A DNA stretch of 64,000 nt from Bradyrhizobium sp. AZCC 1693 (GCF_036924745.1 NZ_JAZHSD010000001.1:4464001-4528000); one strand, 5' to 3'; positions 8,607 through 17,307 are shown, numbered from the stretch's first letter. A program made the numbers and translations. Notes: generated from the letters alone by a model not told the origin.

Positions 8607-10321
8607 TCGACGATACCGGGACCGTTCCGGAGGACTCGTCCGCGCGCAAATGGAAGATCGCCGTCATCGACGACGATGCCGCGGTGCACGAGGGCACCCG
8701 CTTCGCGCTGAGCGACTACAATCTCCACGGCGCGACGCTGGAAATCCTCTCGGCCTATTCCGCGGCCGAAGGCCGCACCTTGATGCGCGACAATCCCGAC
8801 GTCGCGGCGGTGCTGCTCGATGTCATCATGGAAACCGACGTCGCCGGGCTGGAGCTCGTCGAATACATCCGCAACGAAATCAAGAACGAAACCGTCCGCA
8901 TCATCCTGCGCACCGGCCAGCCGGGACAAGCGCCCGAGCGCCGCGTCATCGTCCAGTACGACATCAACGACTACAAGGCCAAGACGGAGCTCACGGCCGA
9001 CAAGCTGTTCACCTCGCTGACGGCCGCGCTGCGCAGCTACCAGCAGCTCGAGCGCATGGTGCAGACCAGGCGCGGGCTTGAAATCATCATCGACGCCGCC
9101 TCGACGCTCTACGACTTCAAATCGATGCAGCGGCTTGCGGAAGGCGTGCTGACGCAGCTCGCCTCGCTGCTCAATGTCGACTGCGCCGGCATCCTGGTGC
9201 TGCGCGACGACGGCGCCGCGGGGAGCGAATTCTCGGTGCTGGCGGGCTCCGGCTGCTACAGCCGCTTCATCGGCACCACGAGCTCCAAGGCGCTCGATCC
9301 GGATTTGCGACAAATGGTGGAAGCCGCCTTCCAGCGCCGCAAGAACGAATTCGCCGACCACCGCAGCGTGCTTTATTTGCGCACCGGAAGCGGCCGCGAG
9401 GTGGTGGTGCTGCTGCAGGCCGAGCGCCAGCTCTCCGACACCGACCGCGCGCTGGTCGAGATTTTCTCCAGCCGGCTTTCGATCGCGTTCGACAACGTCA
9501 TCCTCTACCGGCAACTGCACGAGGCCAACACCCAGCTCGAGGACCGCGTCGCCCAGCGCACCCGCGCGCTGATGCAGGCCAACCGAAGGCTCTCGGCGCA
9601 GTGGCTGCGGCTGCAGCGCGCCAACGGCTTCAAGAACGAGATTCTCGGCACCGTCGCCCACGATTTGAAGAATCCGCTTGGCGTGATCCTCGGCCGCACC
9701 GAAATGCTTACCGAGCTGATCGGCGCCGGCTCCCCGAAGGAGAACGTCACCGCCCAGGTCGAGCATATCAGGGACGCCACCAAGCGCCTGACCTTGATGG
9801 TCGATCACCTGATTTCGGATGCGATGGCGGATGCCTTCGACATCACGATCCGCCGCGAACCAGTCGATATCGCAGCCCTCGTGACCGAGGTTGCCGATTC
9901 CAACCTGCCCTCGGCCGTCAACAAGCAGCAGGCCATCGCCGTGGCGGCGCCACCGAATGTCGTCACCATGTGCGATGCCGACCGGATCCGCGAGGCGATC
10001 GACAACCTCGTCAGCAACGCCATCAAATACTCGCCGATCGGCGGCAAGATCACGGTGGCCGTCACCCATGACGGCGGCGACACGGTGATCCGCATCGCCG
10101 ACCAGGGCGCCGGCCTCTCGCCCGAGGATCTCGGCCGGCTGTTCGGCCGCTTCCAGCGGCTCTCGGCCAAGCCGACGGCCGGGGAAAGTTCGACCGGCCT
10201 TGGACTGTCGATCGTCAAACGTATCATCGACATGCATGGCGGCCATGTGACCGCGGAAAGCGGCGGCCCCGGACAGGGATCGACGTTTACCGTTACACTG
10301 CCTGCGACAGAGACGACATGA
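8576..10321 (+). CDS. Hybrid response regulator/histidine kinase with DUF3369
   Basis: 581-residue soluble protein with no membrane segment. An N-terminal receiver spans about residues 25-150 (KIAVIDDDAAVHE; phosphoacceptor Asp82 in VLLDVIME), followed by a GAF-like DUF3369 region at about 165-320 (RGLEIIIDAASTLYDFKSMQ). A coiled coil then leads into HisKA (GTVAHDLKNPLGVILGR, His362) and a HATPase_c domain ending SSTGLGLSIVKRII. REC plus DUF3369 plus kinase is a known architecture. It begins inside the 3' end of the membrane kinase gene and overlaps the following regulator gene by 4 bp. A phosphorelay from the membrane kinase through this protein to the OmpR-type regulator is a reasonable inference. 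Confidence 0.92.
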   Translation: MAEQDDVLHLIDDTGTVPEDSSARKWKIAVIDDDAAVHEGTRFALSDYNLHGATLEILSAYSAAEGRTLMRDNPDVAAVLLDVIMETDVAGLELVEYIRNEIKNETVRIILRTGQPGQAPERRVIVQYDINDYKAKTELTADKLFTSLTAALRSYQQLERMVQTRRGLEIIIDAASTLYDFKSMQRLAEGVLTQLASLLNVDCAGILVLRDDGAAGSEFSVLAGSGCYSRFIGTTSSKALDPDLRQMVEAAFQRRKNEFADHRSVLYLRTGSGREVVVLLQAERQLSDTDRALVEIFSSRLSIAFDNVILYRQLHEANTQLEDRVAQRTRALMQANRRLSAQWLRLQRANGFKNEILGTVAHDLKNPLGVILGRTEMLTELIGAGSPKENVTAQVEHIRDATKRLTLMVDHLISDAMADAFDITIRREPVDIAALVTEVADSNLPSAVNKQQAIAVAAPPNVVTMCDADRIREAIDNLVSNAIKYSPIGGKITVAVTHDGGDTVIRIADQGAGLSPEDLGRLFGRFQRLSAKPTAGESSTGLGLSIVKRIIDMHGGHVTAESGGPGQGSTFTVTLPATETT

Positions 10322-11058
10322 CCCAGAGCCCGCACATCATCATCGTCGACGACGAGGCGCCGGCCCGCGAGATGGTCGGTGATTACCTCAAGATGCACGG
10401 ATTCGGCGTCACGCTGTGCGACGGCGGAAAAAGCCTGCGCGCCGTGATCGAGACCAACGTGCCCGACCTCGTCGTGCTCGACCTCAACATGCCCGAGGAA
10501 GACGGGCTTTCGATCATCCGCGACCTGAAGAGCCGCATCAACGTTCCCGTCATCATGCTGACGGCGACCGCAAGCCCGATCGACCGCGTCGTCGGCCTCG
10601 AACTCGGCGCCGACGACTACATCGCAAAGCCCTGCGAGCTGCGCGAGCTGATGGCGCGCATCCGCTCGGTGCTTCGCCGCAGCGCGCCGGCCAAGGCGGC
10701 GGCAGCACCTGAAGCTGCGGCTGCGAAGGCGGAGAAGGAGCAACTGGTGCGGTTCGGCACCAAATGGCTCGATCTCGAAGCCCAGGCGCTGCGCGACGAC
10801 GAAGGCAACGAGCATCCGCTGACGGCATCCGAATTCGGCCTGTTGAAAGTGTTCGCGGCCAATCCGAAGCGGGTGTTGTCACGCGAGCGGCTGCTGGAAT
10901 TGGCCAATGCGCGCGACGCCGAAGCCTTCGACCGCGCCGTCGACCTGCGCATCATGCGCATCCGGCGCAAGATCGAGATCGACCCGACCAAACCCGCGGT
11001 CATTCGCACGATCAGAGGCGGTGGCTACCTGTTCTCGCCGACGGGTGAGAAGGGTTAG
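10318..11058 (+). CDS. OmpR-family response regulator
   Basis: 246-residue DNA-binding regulator. The receiver is at residues 1-120 with acidic pair VDDE, phosphoacceptor Asp55 (VVLDLNMPEEDG) and the conserved Lys in DDYIAKP. An unusually Ala/Lys-rich linker (AKAAAAPEAAAAKAEKE) follows, then a winged-helix Trans_reg_C domain (LTASEFGLLKVF; ending RTIRGGGYLFSP). The ATG overlaps the stop of the hybrid kinase (ATGA), so the kinases and this regulator are translationally coupled. It is the likely output of the system; target genes are unknown. Confidence 0.94.
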   Translation: MTQSPHIIIVDDEAPAREMVGDYLKMHGFGVTLCDGGKSLRAVIETNVPDLVVLDLNMPEEDGLSIIRDLKSRINVPVIMLTATASPIDRVVGLELGADDYIAKPCELRELMARIRSVLRRSAPAKAAAAPEAAAAKAEKEQLVRFGTKWLDLEAQALRDDEGNEHPLTASEFGLLKVFAANPKRVLSRERLLELANARDAEAFDRAVDLRIMRIRRKIEIDPTKPAVIRTIRGGGYLFSPTGEKG

Positions 11059-11070
11059 CGTTCTGCGCTC

Positions 11071-11230
11071 CCTCGCCCCGCTCTTGCGGGGTCGAGACGA
11101 GCGAAGCTCGCTCTTAGAGGGTCGGGGTGAGGGGCTGCCTCCACGAGTTGAGAACGTGGTGGGTCCGGTACCCCCTCACCCGGATCGCATCTTCGATGCC
11201 ATCCGACCTCTCCCCGCAAGCGGGGCGAGG
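11071..11230 (+). repeat. Palindromic intergenic repeat (rhizobial RIME/REP-like)
   Basis: Two inverted arms, CCTCGCCCCGCTCTTGCGGG near 11071 and CCCCGCAAGCGGGGCGAGG ending at 11230, enclose further inverted G/C-rich segments (GGTCGGGGTGAGGGG against CCCCCTCACCC). The element follows the response-regulator stop codon by 13 bp and could act as a terminator. This type is widespread in Bradyrhizobium intergenic regions. The rest of the 397-bp gap up to the sigma-factor gene holds the palindrome listed separately. Confidence 0.75.
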
Positions 11231-11314
11231 TTGAAGCCCGGATGCGGAACGATTTGGAGTCTGAAATCATCCAATTTTCCGCATATTGAAATTACTGGCC
11301 TTTCACCCCCGAAT

Positions 11315-11341
11315 GTTTCGTCGCAGGCTCCGCGACGAAAC
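11315..11341. promoter_or_regulatory. Perfect 10-bp inverted repeat upstream of ECF sigma gene
   Basis: GTTTCGTCGC, a 7-base spacer, then GCGACGAAAC form a perfect inverted repeat about 115 bp before the sigma-factor start codon. The right arm extends to CGACGAAACAA, and the same 11 bases recur at 12143-12153 upstream of the next small exported-protein gene. It may be an operator or an attenuator hairpin. No protein can be assigned from sequence alone. Confidence 0.45.
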
Positions 11342-11455
11342 AATTCTCTCCTGCACGAAACCATTTTTCCCTTTTGGTGCAGACATCCCGAAACCGAGCC
11401 TAATTAACAATCCTCCCAACGAAACGCCGCCCGGCGTCGGAATTGGGAGCCTGTC

Positions 11456-12067
11456 ATGTCGAACGTCGTCGCCATCAACGCCGCAGCCAAGAAGTCGATT
11501 GCCGCCGCCCGCGCGACGTCAGACGAAATGCTGCTGCAGAGTATTGCCAAGGGCGACCGCACGGCGATGCATGTGCTTTACTCCCGCCATAACGTCCGGG
11601 TTTACCGCTTCGTGCTGCGCATGGTGCGCGATACCACCATGGCGGAGGACCTCGTCAGCCAGGTGTTCCTTGACGTGTGGCGGACCGCCAGCCGGTTCGA
11701 GGGCCGCTCGCAGGTTTCGACCTGGCTGCTGTCGATTGCCCGCTTCAAGGCGCTGACCGCGCTGCGCCAGCGCAAGCATGAGGACATCGAGCAGGAAGAC
11801 GTGCTCGAGATCGCCGATGAGGCCGACACGCCGGAAGCCTCGCTCGACCGCAGCAACACCAAGGCGATCCTGCGCGCCTGCGTCGCAAAACTGTCGCCGG
11901 CCCATCGCGAGATCATCAACCTCGTCTACTACCACGAGAAGTCGGTGGAAGAGGCCGGCGCGATCATCGGTATCCCCCAGAGCACGGTGAAGACCCGGAT
12001 GTTCTACGCCCGCAAACAATTGGCCGAGTTGCTTAAGGGCGCCGGCGTGGACAGCCTCGCCGCATAA
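11456..12067 (+). CDS. ECF-type RNA polymerase sigma factor
   Basis: 203-residue sigma-70 family factor of the extracytoplasmic-function class: region 2 (LYSRHNVRVYRFVLRMVRD and AEDLVSQVFLDVWRTASRF) and region 4 (LSPAHREIINLVYYHEKS, helix-turn-helix GIPQSTVKTRMFYARKQL) separated by a short acidic linker. GGAG lies 6 bases before the ATG. No anti-sigma gene is adjacent: the upstream operon is the two-component system and downstream is a small exported protein. ECF subgroup and signal are unknown; it may be controlled at transcription rather than by an anti-sigma factor. Confidence 0.92.
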   Translation: MSNVVAINAAAKKSIAAARATSDEMLLQSIAKGDRTAMHVLYSRHNVRVYRFVLRMVRDTTMAEDLVSQVFLDVWRTASRFEGRSQVSTWLLSIARFKALTALRQRKHEDIEQEDVLEIADEADTPEASLDRSNTKAILRACVAKLSPAHREIINLVYYHEKSVEEAGAIIGIPQSTVKTRMFYARKQLAELLKGAGVDSLAA

Positions 12068-12243
12068 ACGAAGCTATTTCAAGTGGTTAAACTGGTATTG
12101 GGGACGAAAAACGGGTCGATTTCGACGGACAAAGATTACCTCCGACGAAACAAATGAAACAATCGGCGACATCACCCGGAAAAACTCAGCCCCTATACCT
12201 TTCCTCAACAACTTGAACACCGACGCCGAACAGGAGAGCGAAC

Positions 12244-12444
12244 ATGCTGAAGCCGTCCTTCCGCCTTTTCATCGTCCCGCTCGGCGCCGTCGCGACCCTT
12301 GCCACGCTTTCGGCACAGCACGTCCAGCCTCGCGCCCAACGCGACAGCGGTTCGACGTTCGTGCGCGAGCAGGTGGTTGATTGCGGCACCAAGAGTCCCA
12401 AGGAGGTCTGCGTGATCTCCTACGACAGCGAGACCCCCCGCTGA
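12244..12444 (+). CDS. Small exported protein downstream of ECF sigma factor
   Basis: 66 residues, unrecognised. GGAG precedes the ATG by about 7 bases. The N-terminus resembles a signal peptide (FRLFIVPLGAVATLATLSAQ) and the mature part has two cysteines (VVDCGTKSPKEVCVIS) that could form a disulfide in the periplasm. It lies 176 bp after the sigma-factor gene; the gap carries a CGACGAAACAA motif shared with the sigma gene's own upstream region, so it may be co-regulated. Function unknown. Confidence 0.6.
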   Translation: MLKPSFRLFIVPLGAVATLATLSAQHVQPRAQRDSGSTFVREQVVDCGTKSPKEVCVISYDSETPR

Positions 12445-12450
12445 ATTTCT

Positions 12451-12498
12451 AACCTTCCAAGCTCTAGACCTCCCAAGTTCTGGACCTCCCAAGTGACC
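12451..12498. repeat. Three tandem 16-bp repeats
   Basis: Immediately after the small exported-protein gene, three consecutive 16-bp units (AACCTTCCAAGCTCTA, GACCTCCCAAGTTCTG, GACCTCCCAAGTGACC) follow the consensus gACCTcCCAAGttCTg. It is a minisatellite-like array with no evident function. Confidence 0.6.
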
Positions 12499-12503
12499 TC
12501 CAA

Positions 12504-12535
12504 CGACCCGGCCGGGATGCCCCCCAGCCGGGTCG
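12504..12535 (+). terminator. Candidate terminator hairpin
   Basis: CGACCCGGC at 12504-12512 pairs perfectly with GCCGGGTCG at 12527-12535 around a 14-base loop, followed by CTCTGTATTTGG. The T-tract is weak, so a factor-independent terminator is only plausible. The remaining stretch 12536-12843 shows no supportable gene. Confidence 0.4.
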
Positions 12536-12843
12536 CTCTGTATTTGGCATCCGATTTCGTGTGCGCGATGCAAAAGCCGCACGAAGAAGTTACGCCGCCC
12601 GCTTTGCCACCGACGCAGCGACCCTGCCGTCTGCCCTGATTCAACCGTTATTGGCCGGCGCAATATGCGATGTATCGTCGACCACAACGGCAGGATTGTA
12701 TGCCAGTACGAACAGATCAACCGCGCGTTCGCATAGCTGTCGAACGCTGCGTCCCGAGATCAGGCAACTCTGACTTGTCGTATTGCAACCGCACGGCTTG
12801 CTGCTTGACGCGGCCACGCCGCTCATGATGCTTGCCGCCGGCG

Positions 12844-13812
12844 ATGGATGCTGTGGCAAACGAAAATGAAGTCAGGCTGCGCAAGGGCACGTCGCTCAAT
12901 GAGCGGCTCGTTCTCGCAGGCATTGCCGTAATTTTGTGTTTGATCGCCTTGCCCGGCCTCGCTCACCTGGCAAACGACCATTGGCTTGGCATCGCCGCTT
13001 TGTTTGCGTTGCTGTTCGGATGCCTCCTGCTGGGCGCAGCCCTATTCGATCGCAACGTCGTCTGGATCATCACGCCAGGCGAAATCCTGATCGGCGAACA
13101 GCGTCCATTCGGGAAGTTGCACCGAAGATTGATCAGGGATGATGAACTATCGGGAATGCGTCTTCGAAAGAGCATCGGCAAATCAGTGGAGTTCAGCCTC
13201 GTATTCGAGACCGAATCGGGAAATTTGATCACCTCGCCTCCGTTGCCGGACGTTACCCAGGTGCACGAAACCGCCGTGCGAATTTCTCGTCTGCTGCGGC
13301 TTCCCGATCCCGAACCGGCCGAGAACCCGCTCGACGCCGTCAATGCCGGGATACGACTGGGCAAGCCGGTCAACCCCAAACGGGTGCGAGGACTTAAGGT
13401 TATCATCGTGCTGCTCGCCGTCGTGCTGAACATTCCGTTCATCCATGCGCTCTGGAACGACACATTGTCCGCCTTCGGGATCGCCGTCTGGTCGCTCGGC
13501 GCGATCGTAGCCTTCGTGCTGCTCAGATCCCTCAATCGGATGAGTGCATGCTGGGTCGTCCACGATGGCGCAATCAGGATTGAACGGCTTTCATGGAATG
13601 GCACGACAGAAGTGGAAATGATCGCCGGTGACGATGTCGAGGCCATCGACGTCGAGAGCGGCGGTCGCAAGGATAGCCTCTACATGATCACAATCCGGCT
13701 TCGCACGGGAAAGAAAATCCGCAGCCCGGCGCTGGCCGGCAAGGATCAGACCCGAGCCGTGCAGGCCGAGATCATCCGGCGACTGGGACTGAATCCATCG
13801 CCTGCCGGATAG
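12844..13812 (+). CDS. Uncharacterised membrane protein
   Basis: About 322 residues from the ATG at 12844 (an in-frame TTG at 12832 is also possible; no clear Shine-Dalgarno for either). Two pairs of membrane helices (LVLAGIAVILCLIALPGL and LFALLFGCLLLGAALF; then VIIVLLAVVLNIPFIHALW and FGIAVWSLGAIVAFVLL) alternate with two soluble segments of similar character (residues about 75-155 and 235-322). Both contain beta-rich, PH-like sequence such as WIITPGEILIGE and WVVHDGAIRIERLSW, suggesting an internal duplication. Not a family I can name. It sits alone between the sigma factor region and the cytochrome bd genes. Confidence 0.6.
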   Translation: MDAVANENEVRLRKGTSLNERLVLAGIAVILCLIALPGLAHLANDHWLGIAALFALLFGCLLLGAALFDRNVVWIITPGEILIGEQRPFGKLHRRLIRDDELSGMRLRKSIGKSVEFSLVFETESGNLITSPPLPDVTQVHETAVRISRLLRLPDPEPAENPLDAVNAGIRLGKPVNPKRVRGLKVIIVLLAVVLNIPFIHALWNDTLSAFGIAVWSLGAIVAFVLLRSLNRMSACWVVHDGAIRIERLSWNGTTEVEMIAGDDVEAIDVESGGRKDSLYMITIRLRTGKKIRSPALAGKDQTRAVQAEIIRRLGLNPSPAG

Positions 13813-13958
13813 GCTTGCACGCCTGTCCCGCGCGGCATGCAGGTATAATCGTCGCATCGGGCGTGGTAAGGTACACGCCTGGTTCGGACGCAATTTTCGA
13901 AAACTCTAGTTCGGTTTTTCGAGATCGCGCCCGGCGAAACTTGCGACAGGTGGTGCCG

Positions 13959-15368
13959 ATGTTCGAAGGCTGGGATGCGGTCGTATTGGCCCGGGCGCAG
14001 TTTGCTTTCACGATGTCGTTCCACATCATATTCCCTGCCTTCTCGATCGGGCTTGCCAGCTATCTCGCCGTGCTCGAAGCGCTGTGGTTGTGGACCGGGC
14101 GCGAAGTCTTTATCAACCTGTTCAACTACTGGCTAAAAATCTTTGCCGTCGCGTTCGGCATGGGCGTGGTGTCGGGCATCGTGATGTCCTACCAGTTCGG
14201 CACCAACTGGTCGGCTTTTTCAGACAAAACCGGCCCGGTGCTTGGTCCGCTGATGGCCTATGAGGTTTTGACCGCGTTCTTCCTCGAGGCCGGCTTCCTC
14301 GGCGTGATGCTGTTCGGTCTGCAGCGCGTCGGTCCAAGACTGCACTTTCTGGCGACGCTGATGGTCGCGATCGGCACGCTGATTTCGGCGTTCTGGATTC
14401 TGTCGGCCAATTCCTGGATGCAGACGCCGACCGGCCACGCTGTCAATGCGGACGGGCAGTTCATCGCCGCCGACTGGCTGAAAGTGATCTTCAATCCGTC
14501 GTTCCCCTACCGCCTGGTGCACATGGTGCTGGCGGCGTATCTGACCACCGCGCTGGTAGTCGGCGCGGTCGGCGCCTGGCACCTGCTGCGCGACCGCCAT
14601 CTCGCCGGCCCGCGCGTGATGTTTTCGATGGCGATGTGGATGGCGACGCTGGTGGCGCCGATCCAGATCCTCGCCGGCGACCAGCACGGGCTCAACACGC
14701 TGGAGCATCAACCGGTGAAGATCATGGCGATGGAGGGGCACTTCCAGAGCCACAAGGACGGCGCGCCGCTGATCCTGTTCGGCCTGCCCAACCAGGCCGC
14801 CGGCAGGGTCGACTATGCGATCGAAGTGCCGAAGCTGGGATCGGTGATTCTCAAACACTCGCCTGATGCGCCGATGGCCGGCCTCGACACGGTGCCGCGC
14901 GAAAACTGGCCGCCGGTGCCGATCACGTTCTGGTCGTTCCGGATCATGGTCGGCATGGGATTGCTGATGCTGGCGCTCGGCCTGTTCAGCCTGTTGATGC
15001 GCGTGCAGGGCAAGCTCTACGATTCCCGGCTGCTGCACATGTTTGCGGTCGCGATGGCTCCCGCAGGTTTTATTGCCGTACTCGCGGGCTGGATCACCAC
15101 CGAGACCGGGCGGCAGCCTTACACTGTGTACGGATTGTTGCGGACGGTTGAATCCGCCTCGCCACTGGCGGCGCCCGCAGTTGCGTCCTCGCTGATCGCC
15201 TTCATTATCGTTTATTTCGCCGTGTTCACGGCCGGCGTGATCTATCTGCTGCGCCTGATGGTGGCCCCGCCGCATCCCGGCGAAGAGGGACCATCGCACG
15301 ACGTCCCGATCCGCTCGGCGGGCATCACGCCCGCCGCTGGCGCGGCCGTCGAGGGAGCCGCCCAATGA
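13959..15368 (+). CDS. cydA: Cytochrome bd-type ubiquinol oxidase subunit I (CIO type)
   Basis: 469-residue quinol oxidase subunit carrying the three hemes. The start at 13959 (MFEGWDAVVLARAQFAF) matches the family and has AGGTGG upstream; the frame is open another 144 bp. Heme ligands are evident: His in FHIIFPAFSIG, His in YRLVHMVLAAYL and Met in FRIMVGMG. The quinol loop is short, as in the cyanide-insensitive CioA group rather than E. coli CydA. The protein has about nine membrane helices. Its stop overlaps the cydB start by 4 bp. It reduces oxygen to water without proton pumping, typically at low oxygen or under respiratory poisons. Confidence 0.95.
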   Translation: MFEGWDAVVLARAQFAFTMSFHIIFPAFSIGLASYLAVLEALWLWTGREVFINLFNYWLKIFAVAFGMGVVSGIVMSYQFGTNWSAFSDKTGPVLGPLMAYEVLTAFFLEAGFLGVMLFGLQRVGPRLHFLATLMVAIGTLISAFWILSANSWMQTPTGHAVNADGQFIAADWLKVIFNPSFPYRLVHMVLAAYLTTALVVGAVGAWHLLRDRHLAGPRVMFSMAMWMATLVAPIQILAGDQHGLNTLEHQPVKIMAMEGHFQSHKDGAPLILFGLPNQAAGRVDYAIEVPKLGSVILKHSPDAPMAGLDTVPRENWPPVPITFWSFRIMVGMGLLMLALGLFSLLMRVQGKLYDSRLLHMFAVAMAPAGFIAVLAGWITTETGRQPYTVYGLLRTVESASPLAAPAVASSLIAFIIVYFAVFTAGVIYLLRLMVAPPHPGEEGPSHDVPIRSAGITPAAGAAVEGAAQ

Positions 15369-16372
15369 TCCCGATCGACCTTCCGACCATCTGGGCATTC
15401 ATCATCGCCTTTGCCGTGTTCGTGTATGTCGTGATGGACGGCTTCGACCTCGGCCTCGGCATCCTGTTTCCGCTCTTCCCCGAGAAAAGGGATCGCGACG
15501 TCATCATGAACAGCGTCGCCCCGGTCTGGGACGGCAACGAAACCTGGCTGGTGCTCGGCGGTGGCGGCCTGATGGCCGCGTTCCCGCTGGCTTATGCCGT
15601 GCTGATGCCGGCGCTCTATACGCCGATGATCGCGATGCTGCTTGGCCTCGTGTTCCGAGGCGTCGCCTTCGAATTCCGCTGGCGCACGACCAAGGCGCGA
15701 AACAGGTGGGACATCGCCTTTTTCGGCGGGTCGCTGGTTGCGACGCTGGCACAAGGCATTGCGCTCGGCGCCATCCTGCAAGGCGTGCATGTCGAGGGGC
15801 GGCACTATGCCGGCGGCTGGTGGGACTGGCTGACGCCCTTCAGCATCCTGACCGGCGTGTCGCTGGTGATCGGCTACGCGCTGCTTGGCGCGACATGGCT
15901 CGTCATGAAGACCGAGGGTGCATTGCGCGACCGCGCCTATCATCTGAGCTGGATATCTCTGCTGGCGATGCTCGCCGCCATCGGCGCGGTCAGCATCGCA
16001 ACGCCCTTCCTGCACGTGCAGTACACGCATCGCTGGTTCGCCTGGCCGAACGTCCTCCTGAGCGCGCAGGTGCCGATCGCGGTGGCCGCCATCACCGCGC
16101 TCTTACTGCGCAGCCTCGCCAACAAATACGATTACCAGCCGTTCTTCCTGTCGCTGGCACTGTTCGCGCTGTCCTATGCCGGGCTCGGCATCAGCATGTA
16201 TCCCTATATCGTGCCGCAGAGCATCACGATCTGGCAGGCGGCGGCGCCGGCGAACAGTCAGATCTTCATGCTGTTCGGCGTCGCCGGGCTGATCCCGCTG
16301 ATCCTCGGCTATACCGCCTGGGCCTATTGGGTGTTTCGCGGCAAGGTCAAACCCGAGAGCGGATATCATTGA
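15365..16372 (+). CDS. cydB: Cytochrome bd-type ubiquinol oxidase subunit II
   Basis: 335-residue partner of the upstream subunit I. The N-terminus MIPIDLPTIWAFIIAF and the conserved VVMDGFDLGLGILFP, plus WDGNETWLVLGGGGLMAAFP, are diagnostic of CydB/CioB. About eight membrane helices. The start codon overlaps the cydA stop (ATGA), and its stop overlaps the start of the third small subunit by one base, giving a tightly coupled three-gene operon. Confidence 0.96.
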   Translation: MIPIDLPTIWAFIIAFAVFVYVVMDGFDLGLGILFPLFPEKRDRDVIMNSVAPVWDGNETWLVLGGGGLMAAFPLAYAVLMPALYTPMIAMLLGLVFRGVAFEFRWRTTKARNRWDIAFFGGSLVATLAQGIALGAILQGVHVEGRHYAGGWWDWLTPFSILTGVSLVIGYALLGATWLVMKTEGALRDRAYHLSWISLLAMLAAIGAVSIATPFLHVQYTHRWFAWPNVLLSAQVPIAVAAITALLLRSLANKYDYQPFFLSLALFALSYAGLGISMYPYIVPQSITIWQAAAPANSQIFMLFGVAGLIPLILGYTAWAYWVFRGKVKPESGYH

Positions 16373-16500
16373 TGCCGACCGAGCCAAACCCGCGTCCGCT
16401 GCCGGAGCGCCTGTTGTGGTTCGCCGCGCTTTGGCTCGGCGGCGTCGGCACCGTGGCGCTGATTTCATTTTGCCTGCGGCTATGGATCGCGCCGAAATAA
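16372..16500 (+). CDS. DUF2474-type small subunit of bd oxidase
   Basis: 42-residue single-span membrane protein: MPTEPNPRPLPERLLW, then one helix FAALWLGGVGTVALISFCL and a short basic tail. The ATG shares its first A with the cydB stop codon (TGATG). Position, size and topology match the DUF2474 proteins that follow cio-type cydAB operons, which are thought to be counterparts of CydX in stabilising the oxidase. Confidence 0.8.
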   Translation: MPTEPNPRPLPERLLWFAALWLGGVGTVALISFCLRLWIAPK

Positions 16501-16654
16501 GGCGGCCGAGGTCCCATGAATATGGCGACTTGCGGAAATAGAAGACATTTCAGTGGGGTATCCGCCTCATTCGCCCTAAACTTGCCATCAAGCTGGCCCT
16601 GAGATTTGATGGTTCCGCTGATTTGGCCAACGCGCCAGCAAGGAGAGCTCTGCG

Positions 16655-17254
16655 ATGACGAAATTTCGGCACCTGATCTGGATGGTGATCGCTGCAAGCG
16701 GTCTGATCCTTTCTGCCTCGCAGAGCCAGGCGCAGACGCGGCAGCCCGACGTCGGCGACCAGCCGGGGCTGCTTCCCGATGAATCCGTCGAACTCGATCC
16801 ACAGTTCAGGAAGACCGCGGTGCTCTATCGCACCAACGAAGCGCCGGGCACCATCATCGTGGTCACGGCCGAGCGCCATCTTTATCTGATTCAGGGCAAT
16901 GGCCGCGCATTGCGCTACGGCATTGGCGTCGGTCGTGAAGGGTTCACGTGGCAGGGCCTCGTCAACATCACGCGCAAGGCGGAGTGGCCGGACTGGACGC
17001 CGCCGCCGGAGATGATCGCACGCCAGCCCTATCTGCCGCGCTTCATGGCCGGCGGGCCCGGCAACCCGCTCGGCGCGCGCGCGATGTACCTCGGCACCAC
17101 CGTCTACCGTATCCACGGCACCAACCGGCCTGACACCATCGGCACCGCCGTCTCTTCCGGCTGCTTCCGCCTGGTCAACGCCGACGTCGCCGACCTCTAC
17201 GAGCGTGTCCCTGTTGGCACCAAGGTGATTATCCGGCAAAAGCCGGAACTGTGA
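16655..17254 (+). CDS. L,D-transpeptidase (YkuD domain)
   Basis: 199-residue periplasmic enzyme. A Sec signal peptide (MTKFRHLIWMVIAASGLI, ending SQSQAQ) is followed by a YkuD domain (TIIVVTAERHLYLIQGNG). The catalytic motif is HGTN ... SSGCFRLVNADVADLYERV, with active-site Cys in SSGCFR. It would form 3-3 crosslinks in peptidoglycan or attach proteins to it, typical of the ErfK/YbiS type abundant in rhizobia. AAGGAGAG precedes the ATG. Alone at the start of a two-gene run with the AapJ-like gene 53 bp away. Confidence 0.93.
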   Translation: MTKFRHLIWMVIAASGLILSASQSQAQTRQPDVGDQPGLLPDESVELDPQFRKTAVLYRTNEAPGTIIVVTAERHLYLIQGNGRALRYGIGVGREGFTWQGLVNITRKAEWPDWTPPPEMIARQPYLPRFMAGGPGNPLGARAMYLGTTVYRIHGTNRPDTIGTAVSSGCFRLVNADVADLYERVPVGTKVIIRQKPEL

Positions 17255-17307
17255 TTGCGAACCGCCTCTCCTGCCGATCCATTTCCCTGAAATTGCGAGT
17301 TGAAAAA

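Noticed and set aside
8573..10246. 557-codon minus-strand frame opposite the hybrid kinase
   Set aside because: Antisense shadow of a protein with complete receiver and kinase motifs.
12561..12859. Small frames on both strands before the membrane-protein gene
   Set aside because: No start signals, no conserved-looking composition, and they conflict with each other.
17251..17307. Longer N-terminus for the AapJ-like protein overlapping the transpeptidase stop
   Set aside because: The extra 19 residues put the export segment too far from the start; the ATG at 17308 gives a normal export signal.
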